Position numbers and translations under genes: made by a program. The notes under the pieces were generated by a model. That model was not told the origin of the DNA. It did not search any database and saw nothing but the letters and a program-made list of their open reading frames with translations. From Isohypsibius dastychi (taxonomy: Eukaryota; Tardigrada; Eutardigrada; Parachela; Isohypsibiidae), in assembly GCA_034696485.1 (NCBI GenBank), contig JAQIWT010000260.1:1-25652 (forward strand): DNA of 25,652 nucleotides. Reading direction: 5' to 3'. Positions 1-9,394 of this stretch are shown here, one piece after another. The number at the start of each line of letters is the position of its first letter. The stretch's first letter is position 1.

Positions 1-163
1 CAAAGCACTGCAAGCGCGCCTCTAGTGGCTTCTATAAGCTTCTTGACCACTGCCGGCTGATTGCTTACACGCAGTCTCATGATACTGCCAGGGGAGATCG
101 AATTTCTTAGAACAGCTGTCTCCCCAGTGAGTGCGGTGGTCAGGACGGAGACGGTCAGAAAGA

Positions 164-178
164 CCAGCAGAGGGCAAC
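164..178 (+). promoter_or_regulatory. CTCF-core-like motif
   Basis: The bases CCAGCAGAGGGCAAC match the animal CTCF core (CCASYAGRKGGC) at all twelve core positions. A similar motif lies on the opposite strand near 17946-17960, and about 60 bp around both is loosely alike, so the motif may simply travel inside a dispersed repeat. Binding is inference from the motif alone. Confidence 0.3.
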
Positions 179-752
179 ACCAGTTGAAATGGACCGCACA
201 CTGACTTTGCGTCTATTCGAAAAAGGTTCATTTATTCATAAACTTTCTGAAGTTCAGCTGAGAAATTAAACTATAACAAATGCGCTGATTTTCAATTACA
301 TCAATGCGTTAGAAAGGCAATAAATAGCACTTCGTTTTGGCCAATAACCGATCAGATCCTTCGTTTATTTCGCAAGTTGAAGCATTTTAAAATTTTTAAG
401 ATATGATTTTAGGAGAACTACAAGTCATTGAAAGTTCTCCAACGGCCAAAATCAAGTTACTACTCCAAACAGGAGAACTAAGTTGATAAGACTAAAATGG
501 GCTCATATTATGAGGTTTAAATCCGCGTTGGAAGTTTTTTCACTCTTTCTTCCGCCAAGGGTCAACCAGTTGTTGCGCGCAAAATTTTCTTTTACGATCT
601 AGTAGATCAATGCTCTGAATTCAAGAACTTACACGAACTTGATATCACACATTGGCTGAATGCGCACATATTTGTTTTTTGTGACCCCACTAATTCTATT
701 CCCTGTTGTCCTTAAGGCTTTACGTCGCTCTCTGTTTGGTTTCGTGAGGAGT

Positions 753-782
753 TTGAGAGATTTTGGGTTTAAAATCTCTCAA
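753..782. repeat. Perfect 12-bp-stem hairpin
   Basis: TTGAGAGATTTT (753-764) and AAAATCTCTCAA (771-782) are exact reverse complements around a 6-nt loop. No run of T follows that would suggest a Pol III terminator, and no element boundary is visible. Its role is unknown. Confidence 0.6.
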
Positions 783-1362
783 AAACTTTTATGAGGGAAA
801 TCAAGCTTCCAGTTGAAAATAATGAATAATCGAGTTCTTGATCGATGAAATAACTGCTGTAAATCAACATAACGATAGGGTAGCCATTGAATTGTTTTCC
901 GGAATCCGGAATTTTTCAACTAAAAGTGGAAGATGATCCTGTTCAAAATAACAAAAGGAAAGAGGAAAGAAGGCAAAGCAATCTGTAAATGTTGTTCAAG
1001 TCAAAAGTCCTTCCGGTAAACTAATTTTATCTGATAATTAAAAAGGAGCTCATCAATTACAATAAAAAAAGCCATCTGGCTATATGAGCTCGTTTTTCCA
1101 CGGTCGATGACATCTTTTACGTCCAATCTCGAAATCTTCGAAAACGGCGAAACAAGCTGAGAGAAATGCGCGCCCAAAAACGCAGACAGATATGCTGCAG
1201 TGAGGAGCCTATGAAGTTGAGCCGATAAGCTATAAAGCAAAATTCTCTTCCTGACTCATTTCTGCGAGTGAAAAGTTTGTGAGTGAGTAGGAAAAATAAG
1301 TTCTGACAAGCATCTCTAGTGTTTTGTTTTGAGACCAGACTAAGAGCTACTGATCAAGTACT

Positions 1363-1372
1363 CCCCCCCCCC
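1363..1372. repeat. Poly-C tract (C10)
   Basis: One of several unusually long C or G runs in this window. Homopolymer length in raw sequence is unreliable. Confidence 0.7.
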
Positions 1373-1834
1373 ACTAGAATGTCTGATTCTCGCTGGACCC
1401 CTATGGACCGAATCAGAAGTCTCTTTGCATATACAGGGGTGGCCGGAAATAGTTATCTTTGATTGTACTGAACAAATTTCGCGAGATAGGGCTGCGTTCG
1501 CCTTCAGACAAAGTAACTTACGCAACTTTGATGAAAATCGAGAAAGTTCTCGTAAAGTAGTTGAGCCGCAAAAATCCCAATCAAAGCGCGTAGTCGCTCG
1601 GGATGGTTTTCGAGAAAAAGAAAGATTTCAGAACACGAAATTAGGCTCTCGAAATGATGCGGCCGGAATGGCTCCTATGCAGAATGGTGTCCACAAAAAT
1701 TTTTGGTCGTCCAGTATCAAGCTTGTTAATTAAGTCACGTGAGGCTTTGCTGCAACAAATAGACCCACGTTGCACCCTCGTTCAGGATCGTTCCTATCAT
1801 CAGGCAGCGGCCGATAACATTCAGCTAGAAAACA

Positions 1835-1842
1835 CGAACGCA
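1835..1842. repeat. Left 8-bp target-site duplication of the MITE
   Basis: CGAACGCA immediately precedes the left terminus TAGGGC and is identical to 2071-2078. Confidence 0.9.
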
Positions 1843-2070
1843 TAGGGCATGGCAGAATACAATACGTATTCACATTTTGATGAATAGGTTATTCATTTAA
1901 AAATGAATAGGTAGTCACTTTTCAAATGAATATGTATTCACTTTCAAAAGTGAATATATATTCATCTTGAAAGTGAATACATATTCATTTGAAAAGTGAC
2001 TACCTATTCATTTTTATATGAATACCTATTCATCAAAATGTGAATAGGTATTGTATTCTGCCATGCCCTA
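1843..2070. mobile_element. Palindromic hAT-like MITE (228 bp)
   Basis: The whole element is a near-perfect inverted repeat. The outer 23 bp of each end (beginning TAGGGCATGGCAG) are exact reverse complements, and the arms stay paired with few mismatches to a centre near 1955. It is flanked on both sides by an exact 8-bp direct repeat, CGAACGCA. An 8-bp target duplication with TAGGG/CAGGG-type ends is characteristic of the hAT superfamily. It has no coding capacity, so it is non-autonomous, and its transposase source is not in the window. A transcript would fold into a hairpin of about 110 bp. The intact duplication and low arm divergence suggest a fairly recent insertion. Palindromic structure and duplication are seen directly; the hAT assignment is inference. 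Confidence 0.9.
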
Positions 2071-2078
2071 CGAACGCA
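2071..2078. repeat. Right 8-bp target-site duplication of the MITE
   Basis: CGAACGCA immediately follows the right terminus GCCCTA and is identical to 1835-1842. Confidence 0.9.
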
Positions 2079-2451
2079 CAAATCAAAAGGTTGAGAAACA
2101 CTTGATCCATATCACGAAAGGTAACAGCCCAGTGTACGATTCTTTTGGCGGTTCTGTCATATCAGCAATCTGCGCAAAACGGCTCCGTTCACCGTTGAAA
2201 TTTAAAGACTACCATACGTCTCCACCAATAAGTTCAAGCCACCTTTACGCTCCTGATTGACGTGAAATCCACGCCTGCAGCTTACACGTAGCTAGGCACG
2301 GAGCGTGAGATTGTTTTGGTTCAGACGTGTCGCCTCTTTTCGTTTCGTTTCGTTCAGTTTCGTTTGGATCATTCTCGTGATATTTTTTCAAATATGAAAT
2401 GAAATCAATTGTGGTGAAAGGAAATATACCCGAAAAAGCTAGGGCTTTTTG

Positions 2452-2486
2452 TTATGACTGCCTTGGGGCAGTCATAATGTCCCCCC
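2452..2486. repeat. 11-bp-stem hairpin followed by poly-C
   Basis: TTATGACTGCC and GGCAGTCATAA (2452-2462, 2467-2477) pair exactly around a 4-nt loop, followed within 3 nt by GTCCCCCC and then AATTATTTTT. The same layout (G-rich-loop hairpin, GTCCCC tract, AATTA and T-rich sequence) recurs at 6254-6297, which points to a dispersed repeat family. Confidence 0.55.
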
Positions 2487-3241
2487 AATTATTTTTTAGA
2501 TAAGACACTCAGTTCTGAACGGCCAGTTATTTCAACCAAAATCGACTCACAGTGAGGGGTGGTTCTCTGGACCATGCTAGGCGTGGAGAATGAATGAAGC
2601 ATACAAAGTTTGAAACGTATGCAGAAAATAGCTCATCCATCTGCATGTTAATTGTGAATTGACTATGGTAAGTATCTGGCTAAGATTGAACATTGCACTG
2701 GCCGCGAAGGTAGGGACCAACTTTGTTTGTGAGATTTTCGCAATCTACCACTTTTGTTCCTAATAGTCACCGCCTAATGACGCAAAGAGCCATATAAGTA
2801 ACAGCAAGAAAAGCATTTTCCGGCAGCTAAGGTCACATCTGATTTTCGTCGGGTGTCGCCAACTGGCTCCGGAAGATTGTCGCCCCCCGCCGCAAATCTT
2901 GAACTCGACTCAGAAGAACAAATTATAGCGAGATAACAGAGATAACAGTAACACCAAAGATTCTCTCGTAAAAAATTTGACAAAAGAATGAACACCGAGA
3001 AGAAACGAAAAAACAAATCAATAATGAAAACAAGAAATATCAGAAAACGAAACCTGCAATGAGATTAAAATTTTGCTCACGTTGAATGACGGTTTCCAAA
3101 ATTTGAAAAATTTGAAAATTCAAAGAAATAAAAAATTGATATGATTTTGAGTATAAGAAGCAGTTCGCATCGTTATTTTCGTTACATCACATCAAATTAG
3201 AGTCATTCAGCTGAGTTGGTTGCACAAAAGTACCTTCACCT

Positions 3242-3254
3242 GGGGGGGGGGGGG
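3242..3254. repeat. Poly-G tract (G13) followed by GGACAAAA
   Basis: Thirteen G followed by ACAAAAG. The G-tract plus ACAAAA context recurs at 4383-4400 and 7588-7612, so it probably marks one arm of the same repeat family. Confidence 0.6.
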
Positions 3255-3803
3255 ACAAAAGTTTCACAGAAATTACAAATTTCAAAATTTGATAGATCAT
3301 TCGATGTTTGGGATCTGCTACATACGAGATACATAGATCAAACTTTGAATCAAAATCGAGACGCTGACATGATTAACGTCAGAATTGAAATTACTATATA
3401 AAATTGCAGACACGGAATATCCGTCAAAGTCAATAAGCCACCGGGAAACGCGGCAGAAACGACGGGCTTATGCTTTCAACTTTCTTTTTTGATTTTTGAA
3501 TCAGTTCAGAACTCGTCTCATAAATGTAGATTATTCGCTAATTGGTAATTATTTATTGATTCGACCGAGTTTGAAAGAGAAGTTCTATAACAGTGTATTT
3601 TGGTGATATTATTACATTTAGGGAAAAACGCAGTAAATCGCTTATTAATTATTAACTAGTGACTCGATTGATGTAGCAGTGAGGCCACGCAAGAGAGCAT
3701 CTTGGTTATATTTTCACATCATTAATTATATACTTTTTGAAATCGTTAATATCAGGTCTCCCTATGCAGAAACGTTTTGCTCACTAGGAATTGTAATTTA
3801 ATA

Positions 3804-4199
3804 ACTTCCGGTTGTTTTTATGACTTCCGGTTGTTTTTGACACTTCCGGTTGTTTTTATGACTTCCGGTTGTTTTTATGACTTCCGGTTGTTTTTATAAC
3901 TTCCGGTTGTTTTTGTCACTTCCGGTTGTTTTTATGACTTCCGGTTGTTTTTATGACTTCCGGTTGTTTTTATGACTTCCGGTTGTTTTTGTGACTTCCG
4001 GTTGTTTTTGTCACTTCCGATTGTTTTTATGACTTCCGGTTGTTTTTGTGACTTCCGGTTGTTTTTGTGACTTCCGGTTGTTTTTGTGACTTCCGGTTGT
4101 TTTTGTCACTTCCGGTAGTTTTTATGACTTCCGGTTGTTTTTATGACTTCCGGTTGTTTTTGTCACTTCCGGTTGTTTTTTCACTTTTGGGTGTTTCTG
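3804..4199. repeat. 19-bp minisatellite, about 20 copies
   Basis: Twenty consecutive units with consensus ACTTCCGGTTGTTTTTATG start every 19 bp from 3804 to 4165, then a degraded copy follows. Variation is almost confined to the last three bases (ATG, GTG, GTC, GAC, ATA). The near-invariant core ACTTCCGGT is the reverse complement of ACCGGAAGT, the consensus of ETS-family transcription factors. Copies 12 (ACTTCCGAT) and 17 (ACTTCCGGTAG) carry point changes. The period and copies are seen directly; binding is inference. No gene lies within several kb. Confidence 0.95.
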
Positions 4200-5848
4200 A
4201 TTAATTCCGCGCGTTGATTATTAACATGCCTACAGGGCATGAGTGAGTGAGGCGCGTGACCCAATCATTCCCTTTGTCATTCGAACTTTCAATTCGAACT
4301 TCCAACTCGAACTTTTTTGAACAGCTAAATCGGGCCCTATCGCCCAACTTTTTGCAAGTGCGATAGAAGGTCCCCCCCCCCTGGGGGGGGGGGACAAAAA
4401 GAAGTTTCCGTGAATCTAGCGATCCTAGTACACCGTATGAGAAAGGGATGTCGATCTTGATTCTGCTTGTCCGCGTCGTGGTGAGATACGTTCCGGACTC
4501 ATATGTGGTAAGACAAATCAATCAACTGGTTCCATACGCAAGTGGCTTGAACTTTTTGGAGGAGACATAGGTGACAATAGCGTTTCAGGGTGGCCTGAGT
4601 CATAATGGTGTTTCTCGAGTGCGAATGGTTGACATCAGCTACCTGGTACACTCTTTGCAAGTCTTAACAATTACTTCAGAGCGTTGTCACGAAATTGTTT
4701 TATCTTTGAGGCATGAACTAAAAAGCTTCGTTAGCTTATCTTATTAAAAAGATTTATATTTTTTTGAACTTTGAATTTAGAGGCGTAGTTCATATGCAGC
4801 TCAGTTTCAGTTTCAGTTTCAGCTTTTCAGTCAGCCGTTTCAAAATGTGTGCACCAGTATTCTTGCTTGTTCCACATACTGCACCCTACCCCGAACGTGA
4901 GCTGCCTGTAGAAATGCCAAGCGCAACTCTGGGCGAGTTGATACCGAACGGCTTCGAAAAGAATTTTTCTGGTCTAATGTAATAATATCAGATTGTATGT
5001 CCTTCAATAGATCTCATCAACATTATATTTATTCATTCAATAATTTCTTTATTTATATTTGTTTACTTATCATTCATTGTCTAATTCGGCATGAAACAGC
5101 ACGTACCACAAAAAATCATCTTTGATCAAATTCCAAACATTTGATCAAATTTTAAATCAAATAAGGTGAAGTTAACAAATTACCTTTCCTTTGATCACTC
5201 CATTAGCCTCTGCCTAACAGACGAAGTAATGAGATAAACCTAAAGATGTCGCAAACATAAGTAACCAACGAGAACGACCGAGTGAAAAGACAATAATTGT
5301 GCATTGCGTTGCTGTCTATAGCTTCTCATCAATATCAGCCATGGTTTAGAGCATTTCACCACCAACAGCGCCATCTTCTGAAGAATGTTGGGTGTCTGTC
5401 CAATTCTGGTTACACCTATTTTTCTGTCTCTGCAGTGTTTGCGCGACCCGACGATTAATCTGAGGCAAGCGCATGGGACTAACAGGGCTGCGATCTCCTT
5501 GTACACTTCGTGCACTGAGAGTTTTGACCATGCATTTCTCTCTACGATCGATGTCTTACAGACGTTGAGACCTTATCGCATAAACAGACCGCAGCCCTGC
5601 TCTTGCTCTAGTTAGCAAAGTTGGACATGTACGCCCGCCTTTCTACTGGACTATTATGCACTTCAGCGTCGTGCTTACCAATAATTTCTCGCAGATGGAC
5701 CGCAGATCGGGAATGAACCGTATTACACTATTAGCCTTCGGCTTTTACTGCAATACAGCTTCTGAGACGAAGCCGTTCGGAAAAAGCTTCATCGTGGAAT
5801 GAGCTATTCTCTCTAATTTGCAAGTGACAAAAACCATAAGCGGTGGAG
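4200..5848. other. No supportable gene; noncoding
   Basis: This contains three 13-bp copies of a TCGAACTT-type repeat at 4281-4318, the C10/G11 palindrome at 4370-4395, a short AGTTTC simple repeat near 4803-4830, and AT-rich sequence around 5000-5170 with two TTTGATCAAA palindromes. A - strand open frame at 4201-4521 runs through the homopolymer palindrome and is not credible as a gene. Confidence 0.5.
4370..4395. repeat. Poly-C/poly-G palindrome
   Basis: GT, ten C, T, eleven G, then AC form a near-perfect inverted repeat: a hairpin of about 12 G-C pairs with almost no loop. It is followed by AAAAAGAAG. The sequence could form G-quadruplex or i-motif structures. Run lengths may be sequencing-limited. 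Confidence 0.75.
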
Positions 5849-5990
5849 GGTTCAAGAAAACGGGTTTTGTGAACCGGTTCAGAAAAACGGTTAGGTTCAA
5901 GAAAACGGGGTTTATGAACCTTGAACGGTTCACAAAAACGGGGTTTGTGAACTCCGGGTTCAAGAAAACGGGGAGTTCAGAAAAACGGTT
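5849..5990. repeat. Degenerate tandem repeat of GGTTCAAGAAAACGGGG units
   Basis: About seven imperfect units alternate GGTTCA(A/C)(G)AAAAACGG and TT(T)(A/G)TGAACC. Each pair makes a short inverted repeat bounded by GGTTCA and TGAACC. Both strands read as low-complexity peptide, as expected of a short-period repeat and not of a gene. Confidence 0.7.
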
Positions 5991-6412
5991 ACACTCGCTC
6001 ACTGTGATCGCGAATTTCCGGTAGGGTAATGAATGTGTATTCAATAATTAGGAGTAATAATGATTGTATTTACCCTAGCGTTTTTGAATTGGTTTTGAAC
6101 GAGTTAACCTTAGAACCAGAACCCGTAAACTTTGATGAAACCATTTTGTGTTTGATTTTGTATGAAAATATCAGAACAGATCATTTCACAGCCATGCAAC
6201 TACCAAACCTTTAACAAGATCCGCAAAAAGTGTGGTGGCCCACTTCTTCCGATATGCCCGACCGCTGGGGCGGACGGGCATTTGGTCCCCCCCCCCCAAA
6301 TTACTTTTGCTCGATCATCATTAAAGATTCTTTTTGATCCTAATTTTTTCCCCGGGGAATTTGCATGTGAACATTTTTAAAACAGAATTTTATAGAATGA
6401 TAGTGTTATATA
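5991..6412. other. No supportable gene; spacer with hairpin and C tract
   Basis: Short open frames are present but unremarkable. The notable structure is the hairpin and C11 tract at 6254-6297. Confidence 0.5.
6254..6297. repeat. 12-bp-stem hairpin followed by C11 tract
   Basis: ATGCCCGACCGC (6254-6265) and GCGGACGGGCAT (6270-6281) pair with one mismatch around TGGG. GGTC11 then AAATTACTTTTG follow, echoing the arrangement at 2452-2486 and the flank AAATTACT at 7612. Confidence 0.6.
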
Positions 6413-7560
6413 GTGTTATTGTTTTATTGTTTTAGCCGAAGAGGGTCAGTAAGGGTATTGTATAGTACACCACAGTGAACTATACTATTGCGCAAGGTTA
6501 TAGTTTTATTCTCTTATTCTTTTTTAGCCATCAGAGTCGGTTAGGGCACAGTATTATATAGTACACTACACTATCATAAAGTGTACTATACTATTGCGCA
6601 ATTTTATAGTTTTATAGTTTTATTCTTTTATTCTTTTTCAGCAATCAAGGTCGGTTAAGGTACAGTATAGAATGTTATAGTATTAAACAATTATTTAAAT
6701 AATTATTATTAATTATTGTTATGATTGATTATTTATCATAAATTATCAATTATTATTCATTGATTATTATTCATTAATAATATTTTTGAATAGTAATATA
6801 GTATGCTGTAGTAGTTACTATATCAGTAGTAATATAGTACCTACACTATTGCGCAATCTTATAGTTTTATTCTTTTATTCTTTTATTCTCTTTTAGCCAT
6901 CAGAGTCGGTTAGGGCATAGTATAGTACAGTCAATTATCATTAGTAATAATGAGAACTAAAGTAGTTACTATATTACTACAGTAGTAATATAGTAACTCA
7001 AATATTGCGCAATCTTATACCTTTATTCTTTTGTTCTTTCATTCTTTTTTAGCAATGGGGGTCGGTAGGGCCCGGTATAGTATAGTATGTTATACCATTA
7101 AACAATTATTTAATTAATGATTATTAATTATTATTATTATTTCTAATTAATATTAATTATGAATTATCATTTATTCATCATTAATCATTAATAATATTCT
7201 TGAATAGTGATATAGTATACAATAGTAGTTACTATATCAGTAGTAATATAGTAACTACACTATTGCGCAATCTTATTGTTTAAAGTTTTATTCTTTTATT
7301 CTTTTTTAGCAATTGGGGTCGGTTAGGGCATAGTATAGTACAGTATGTTATACTATTAAACAATGATTTTAATAACAATCAATAATTATTATTATTAACA
7401 ATTATTGATTATGAATTATTTATTATTAATTATTTATTATTAATAATATTACTATAGAAGTAACTATATCAGTAGTAATATAGTAACTACACTATTGCGC
7501 AATCTTATACCTTTATTCTTTTATTCTTTTATTCTTTTTTAGCAATTGGGGTCGGTTAGG
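6413..7560. repeat. Complex AT-rich repeat array of at least six long units
   Basis: A conserved block ATTGCGCAA, then a T-rich stretch TTATTCTTTTATTCTTTTTTAGC, then (A/C)AT..G(A/G)GTCGGTTAGGGC, recurs with ATTGCGCAA at 6487, 6593, 6848, 7004, 7262 and 7494. A degraded first copy lies near 6413. Spacing alternates between short (106, 156) and long (232-258) because some units carry an extra AT-rich TTATTAATTA segment. Most long units hold a hairpin around GTAGTTACTATA...TATAGTAACTAC just before ATTGCGCAA (6811-6844, 6961-6998, 7224-7258, 7457-7490). The pyrimidine tract plus TTTTTTAG in every unit resembles an intron 3' end. No coding frame crosses the array. Confidence 0.9.
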
Positions 7561-7574
7561 GCCCAGAGGATATA

Positions 7575-7608
7575 GGTCCCCCCCCTTGGGGGGGGGGGGG
7601 GGGGGGAC
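7575..7608. repeat. Poly-C/poly-G palindrome (C8-TT-G19)
   Basis: GGTC8, TT, G19, AC, immediately after the last unit of the AT-rich array and followed by AAAAATTACT. It matches the 4370-4395 palindrome in layout. Confidence 0.75.
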
Positions 7609-8012
7609 AAAAATTACTCACTTTTCATTTACAATTTAAAATTTTCGAATCCATACAGTTTTAGAATAATGTTATTTTCAGCCGTTTACACCAAAATTTC
7701 TGTTGGTGACCTTCAGTGTTTCGCAAATCTAAAATCTTTTTAGAAATCTTGATGTCGATTGTTTTTTTCCCACTTATCTGGGTTTGATCATATCGTATGC
7801 TGTTTTTTTACGATCCATCTACAAGAAACTTTCAATGAGGAGTGGACCGCCAAGGAATCAAGTTTTGAAATGTTCGTATAGAGCGTAAACGAAAAACTTC
7901 ACCGGGTTTCTGGATTTTGCATTATGATCTACTGGAGTATGCCCGTAAAAATCTGCAATCCCACTTTCCAGATCTGGGCACAGAATAACAATCAACTAAC
8001 AGAAGATATCAA
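7609..8012. other. No supportable gene; noncoding
   Basis: AT-rich sequence without repeats, convincing splice sites or a recognisable frame. Confidence 0.5.
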
Positions 8013-8020
8013 ACACGAGC
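8013..8020. repeat. Left 8-bp target duplication of the mini-element
   Basis: ACACGAGC, identical to 8085-8092. Confidence 0.75.
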
Positions 8021-8084
8021 CAAGGCTGTAGAAATAGTAGCTGTAGAAGCTGTAGAAGGAGCTGTAGAAATTTCTACAGCCTTG
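8021..8084. mobile_element. 64-bp inverted-repeat mini-element
   Basis: The ends are an exact 15-bp inverted repeat, CAAGGCTGTAGAAAT at 8021-8035 and its complement at 8070-8084. The interior is a short tandem of GCTGTAGAAG. An exact 8-bp direct repeat, ACACGAGC, flanks it at 8013-8020 and 8085-8092, as expected of a hAT-type insertion. It is among the smallest elements that still show both hallmarks. It has no coding capacity. Repeats are seen directly; superfamily is inference from the 8-bp duplication and CA...TG ends. Confidence 0.8.
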
Positions 8085-8092
8085 ACACGAGC
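8085..8092. repeat. Right 8-bp target duplication of the mini-element
   Basis: ACACGAGC, identical to 8013-8020. Confidence 0.75.
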
Positions 8093-8524
8093 CCGTTGAG
8101 AGCAGGGATATGCAAAAACGAAAATATGCACTGGACTAGAACCAGAACAAATGGCAACAGAAAAGAAGGACATTCATCCGCTCAGGTGAGGCGAGTGGTG
8201 AAGGTTGAGGGATTGGGGGATTGGGATAAAACTTTTAAAACTTTGGCTGCTGTGACCACAAATTGTACTTAGGAGGCGTGGCTTTTATGTTGGGGCCGAC
8301 GGAGATAGGCCAATGGGATGAACTATTCAAAACTTTTTTAAGTTTCCACATTCTGGCTCACTGTATGAGCTCCGATTGTAAATCCTCCCCCCCCCCCCTC
8401 GCGGGGGTTGGACTAAAACTCCCAGAAAGTTTTTTAATTTGATCTTTTGTGGCCGACACAGAGAATGTCAAAAGATCGTGATTTAACAGTTCAATCGCTG
8501 TTAGCTGATAATTTCATTTTTCAG
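8093..8524. other. Noncoding; C12 tract; probable upstream of gene at 8530
   Basis: Contains C12 at 8387-8398, followed by TCGCGGGGG and GGACTAAAA, a looser version of the C/G palindromes. The last bases, TTTCATTTTTCAG, form a strong splice acceptor, which suggests a 5' untranslated exon further upstream. Confidence 0.4.
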
Positions 8525-8586
8525 GAGCAATGGATTTGGAAGAGAAGTCATGCTTGGTACTGAACGACATAAAACGCCACCACATC
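8525..8586 (+). CDS. Candidate first coding exon of the unrecognised + strand gene
   Basis: A strong acceptor (TTTCATTTTTCAG) is followed after five bases by ATG at 8530. A 19-codon frame beginning MDLEEKSCLVLNDIK ends exactly at a good donor, ATC|GTAAGA, in phase 0. The next exon I can support on this strand opens in phase 0 at 10201, so the two can be joined directly. That would leave a 1.6-kb intron holding the inverted minisatellite arrays; additional exons may be hidden there. What is seen: acceptor, ATG, open frame, donor and phase match. That it belongs to the gene at 10201-11658 is inference. It could instead start a separate gene. Confidence 0.35.
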
Positions 8587-8934
8587 GTAAGACAGCGCTC
8601 CTGAATTTTGAACAAGCTTAAGTCGACTTCAAACATCCCTGTTCCGCGGTAGCCAACTTTTTTTCTTGGCCATGATCAGACCATCCTATTGAAAATACTG
8701 TGGCCAACCTCGTTTGCTAAAAAGGTGTCAACTAGTTTTTGTTCATTAAGAAAACGTGTCGATATTTTTTGCTCTTTCGGACATGAGAACAAAGTGAGCT
8801 TGCCAACCATTACGACCTTACCCTACCAGTTTATCGTGACAGTAGCAGCAGTAGTTTTTATTGATTGATTTTGTGACTCAAAGCGTGCAATTTTCTGGCT
8901 GAGTTGCATCAATTTCTTTTTTGTATCATAAGCA

Positions 8935-9160
8935 ACCACCAGCACGGCACACCGTCACTTCACCCCCACACGTTTCACCCTCACTCGAACCTCATACCGA
9001 CATATCGCTCCCTGATATTTCAAACCGCAACAATTAATATCCCGTCATTTCACGTTGGTCGACATTTTATACGCGGACATATCAGACAGCCCGGTGAATC
9101 ATCATATTGACATTTCGTGTCTTGACAATACAGTATCACCCCGCCGACATTTCATTGACT
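8935..9160 (+). repeat. Degenerate minisatellite, CCGACATTTCACCC orientation
   Basis: Loose repeats of a 14-18-bp unit centred on (C)CGACATTTCA followed by C-rich sequence, for example at 8957, 8970, 9040, 9059 and 9142. The same unit occurs in the opposite orientation at 9780-9970, so the two arrays form a degenerate inverted pair about 620 bp apart. Confidence 0.6.
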
Positions 9161-9394
9161 AAGGGAACTAGCGAGGATAGAAGTTTAGAGAATCAAATAA
9201 CAGAGAAAACATTTGAATTAAGATTCATTTACGCACACACTGCAAGATATAGCGGCCAAGAACGCTAAGATTTCCTCTTGACTGGATTATTCTCTTTTAT
9301 GACCTTCAGAGCGCCTGCTCCCATTTAATACGGAAGGGGGTCTTGGTACGTAGTACTTTTTTTCGGGATTGTTCTCTTTCTTGATCGTTCCTTT

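Larger units (their letters stand above)
1..1834. other. No supportable gene; noncoding
   Basis: Apart from the motif at 164-178, the hairpin at 753-782 and a C10 tract at 1363-1372, I see no recognisable gene here. Open frames exist, for example about 100 codons on + at 1425-1733. They show no family resemblance, no convincing ATG and no splice chain, and frames of that length are expected by chance in this much sequence. Confidence 0.5.
2079..3803. other. No supportable gene; AT-rich noncoding
   Basis: This holds the hairpin with C tract at 2452-2486, a G13 run at 3242-3254 and short pyrimidine simple repeats near 2339-2365. No open frame here shows family resemblance or a splice chain. 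Confidence 0.5.

Noticed and set aside
1425-1733. 102-codon + strand frame
   Set aside because: No ATG at the start, no recognised family, and length within chance expectation for 25 kb. It could be an exon, but nothing supports it.
3804-4199. CRISPR-like array
   Set aside because: Units are contiguous 19-bp repeats without distinct spacers, in a eukaryotic context.
4201-4521. 106-codon - strand frame
   Set aside because: It runs through the poly-C/poly-G palindrome and three short TCGAACTT repeats, and changes with homopolymer length.
5745-6044. 99-codon - strand frame rich in FLNPVF repeats and a + frame rich in KTGF repeats
   Set aside because: Both frames translate the same short-period DNA repeat; coding on both strands is a repeat artefact.
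6413-7560. Telomere-like TTAGGG occurrences
   Set aside because: GGTTAGGGC appears once per unit of the larger array and never as tandem TTAGGG, so it is not a telomeric tract.
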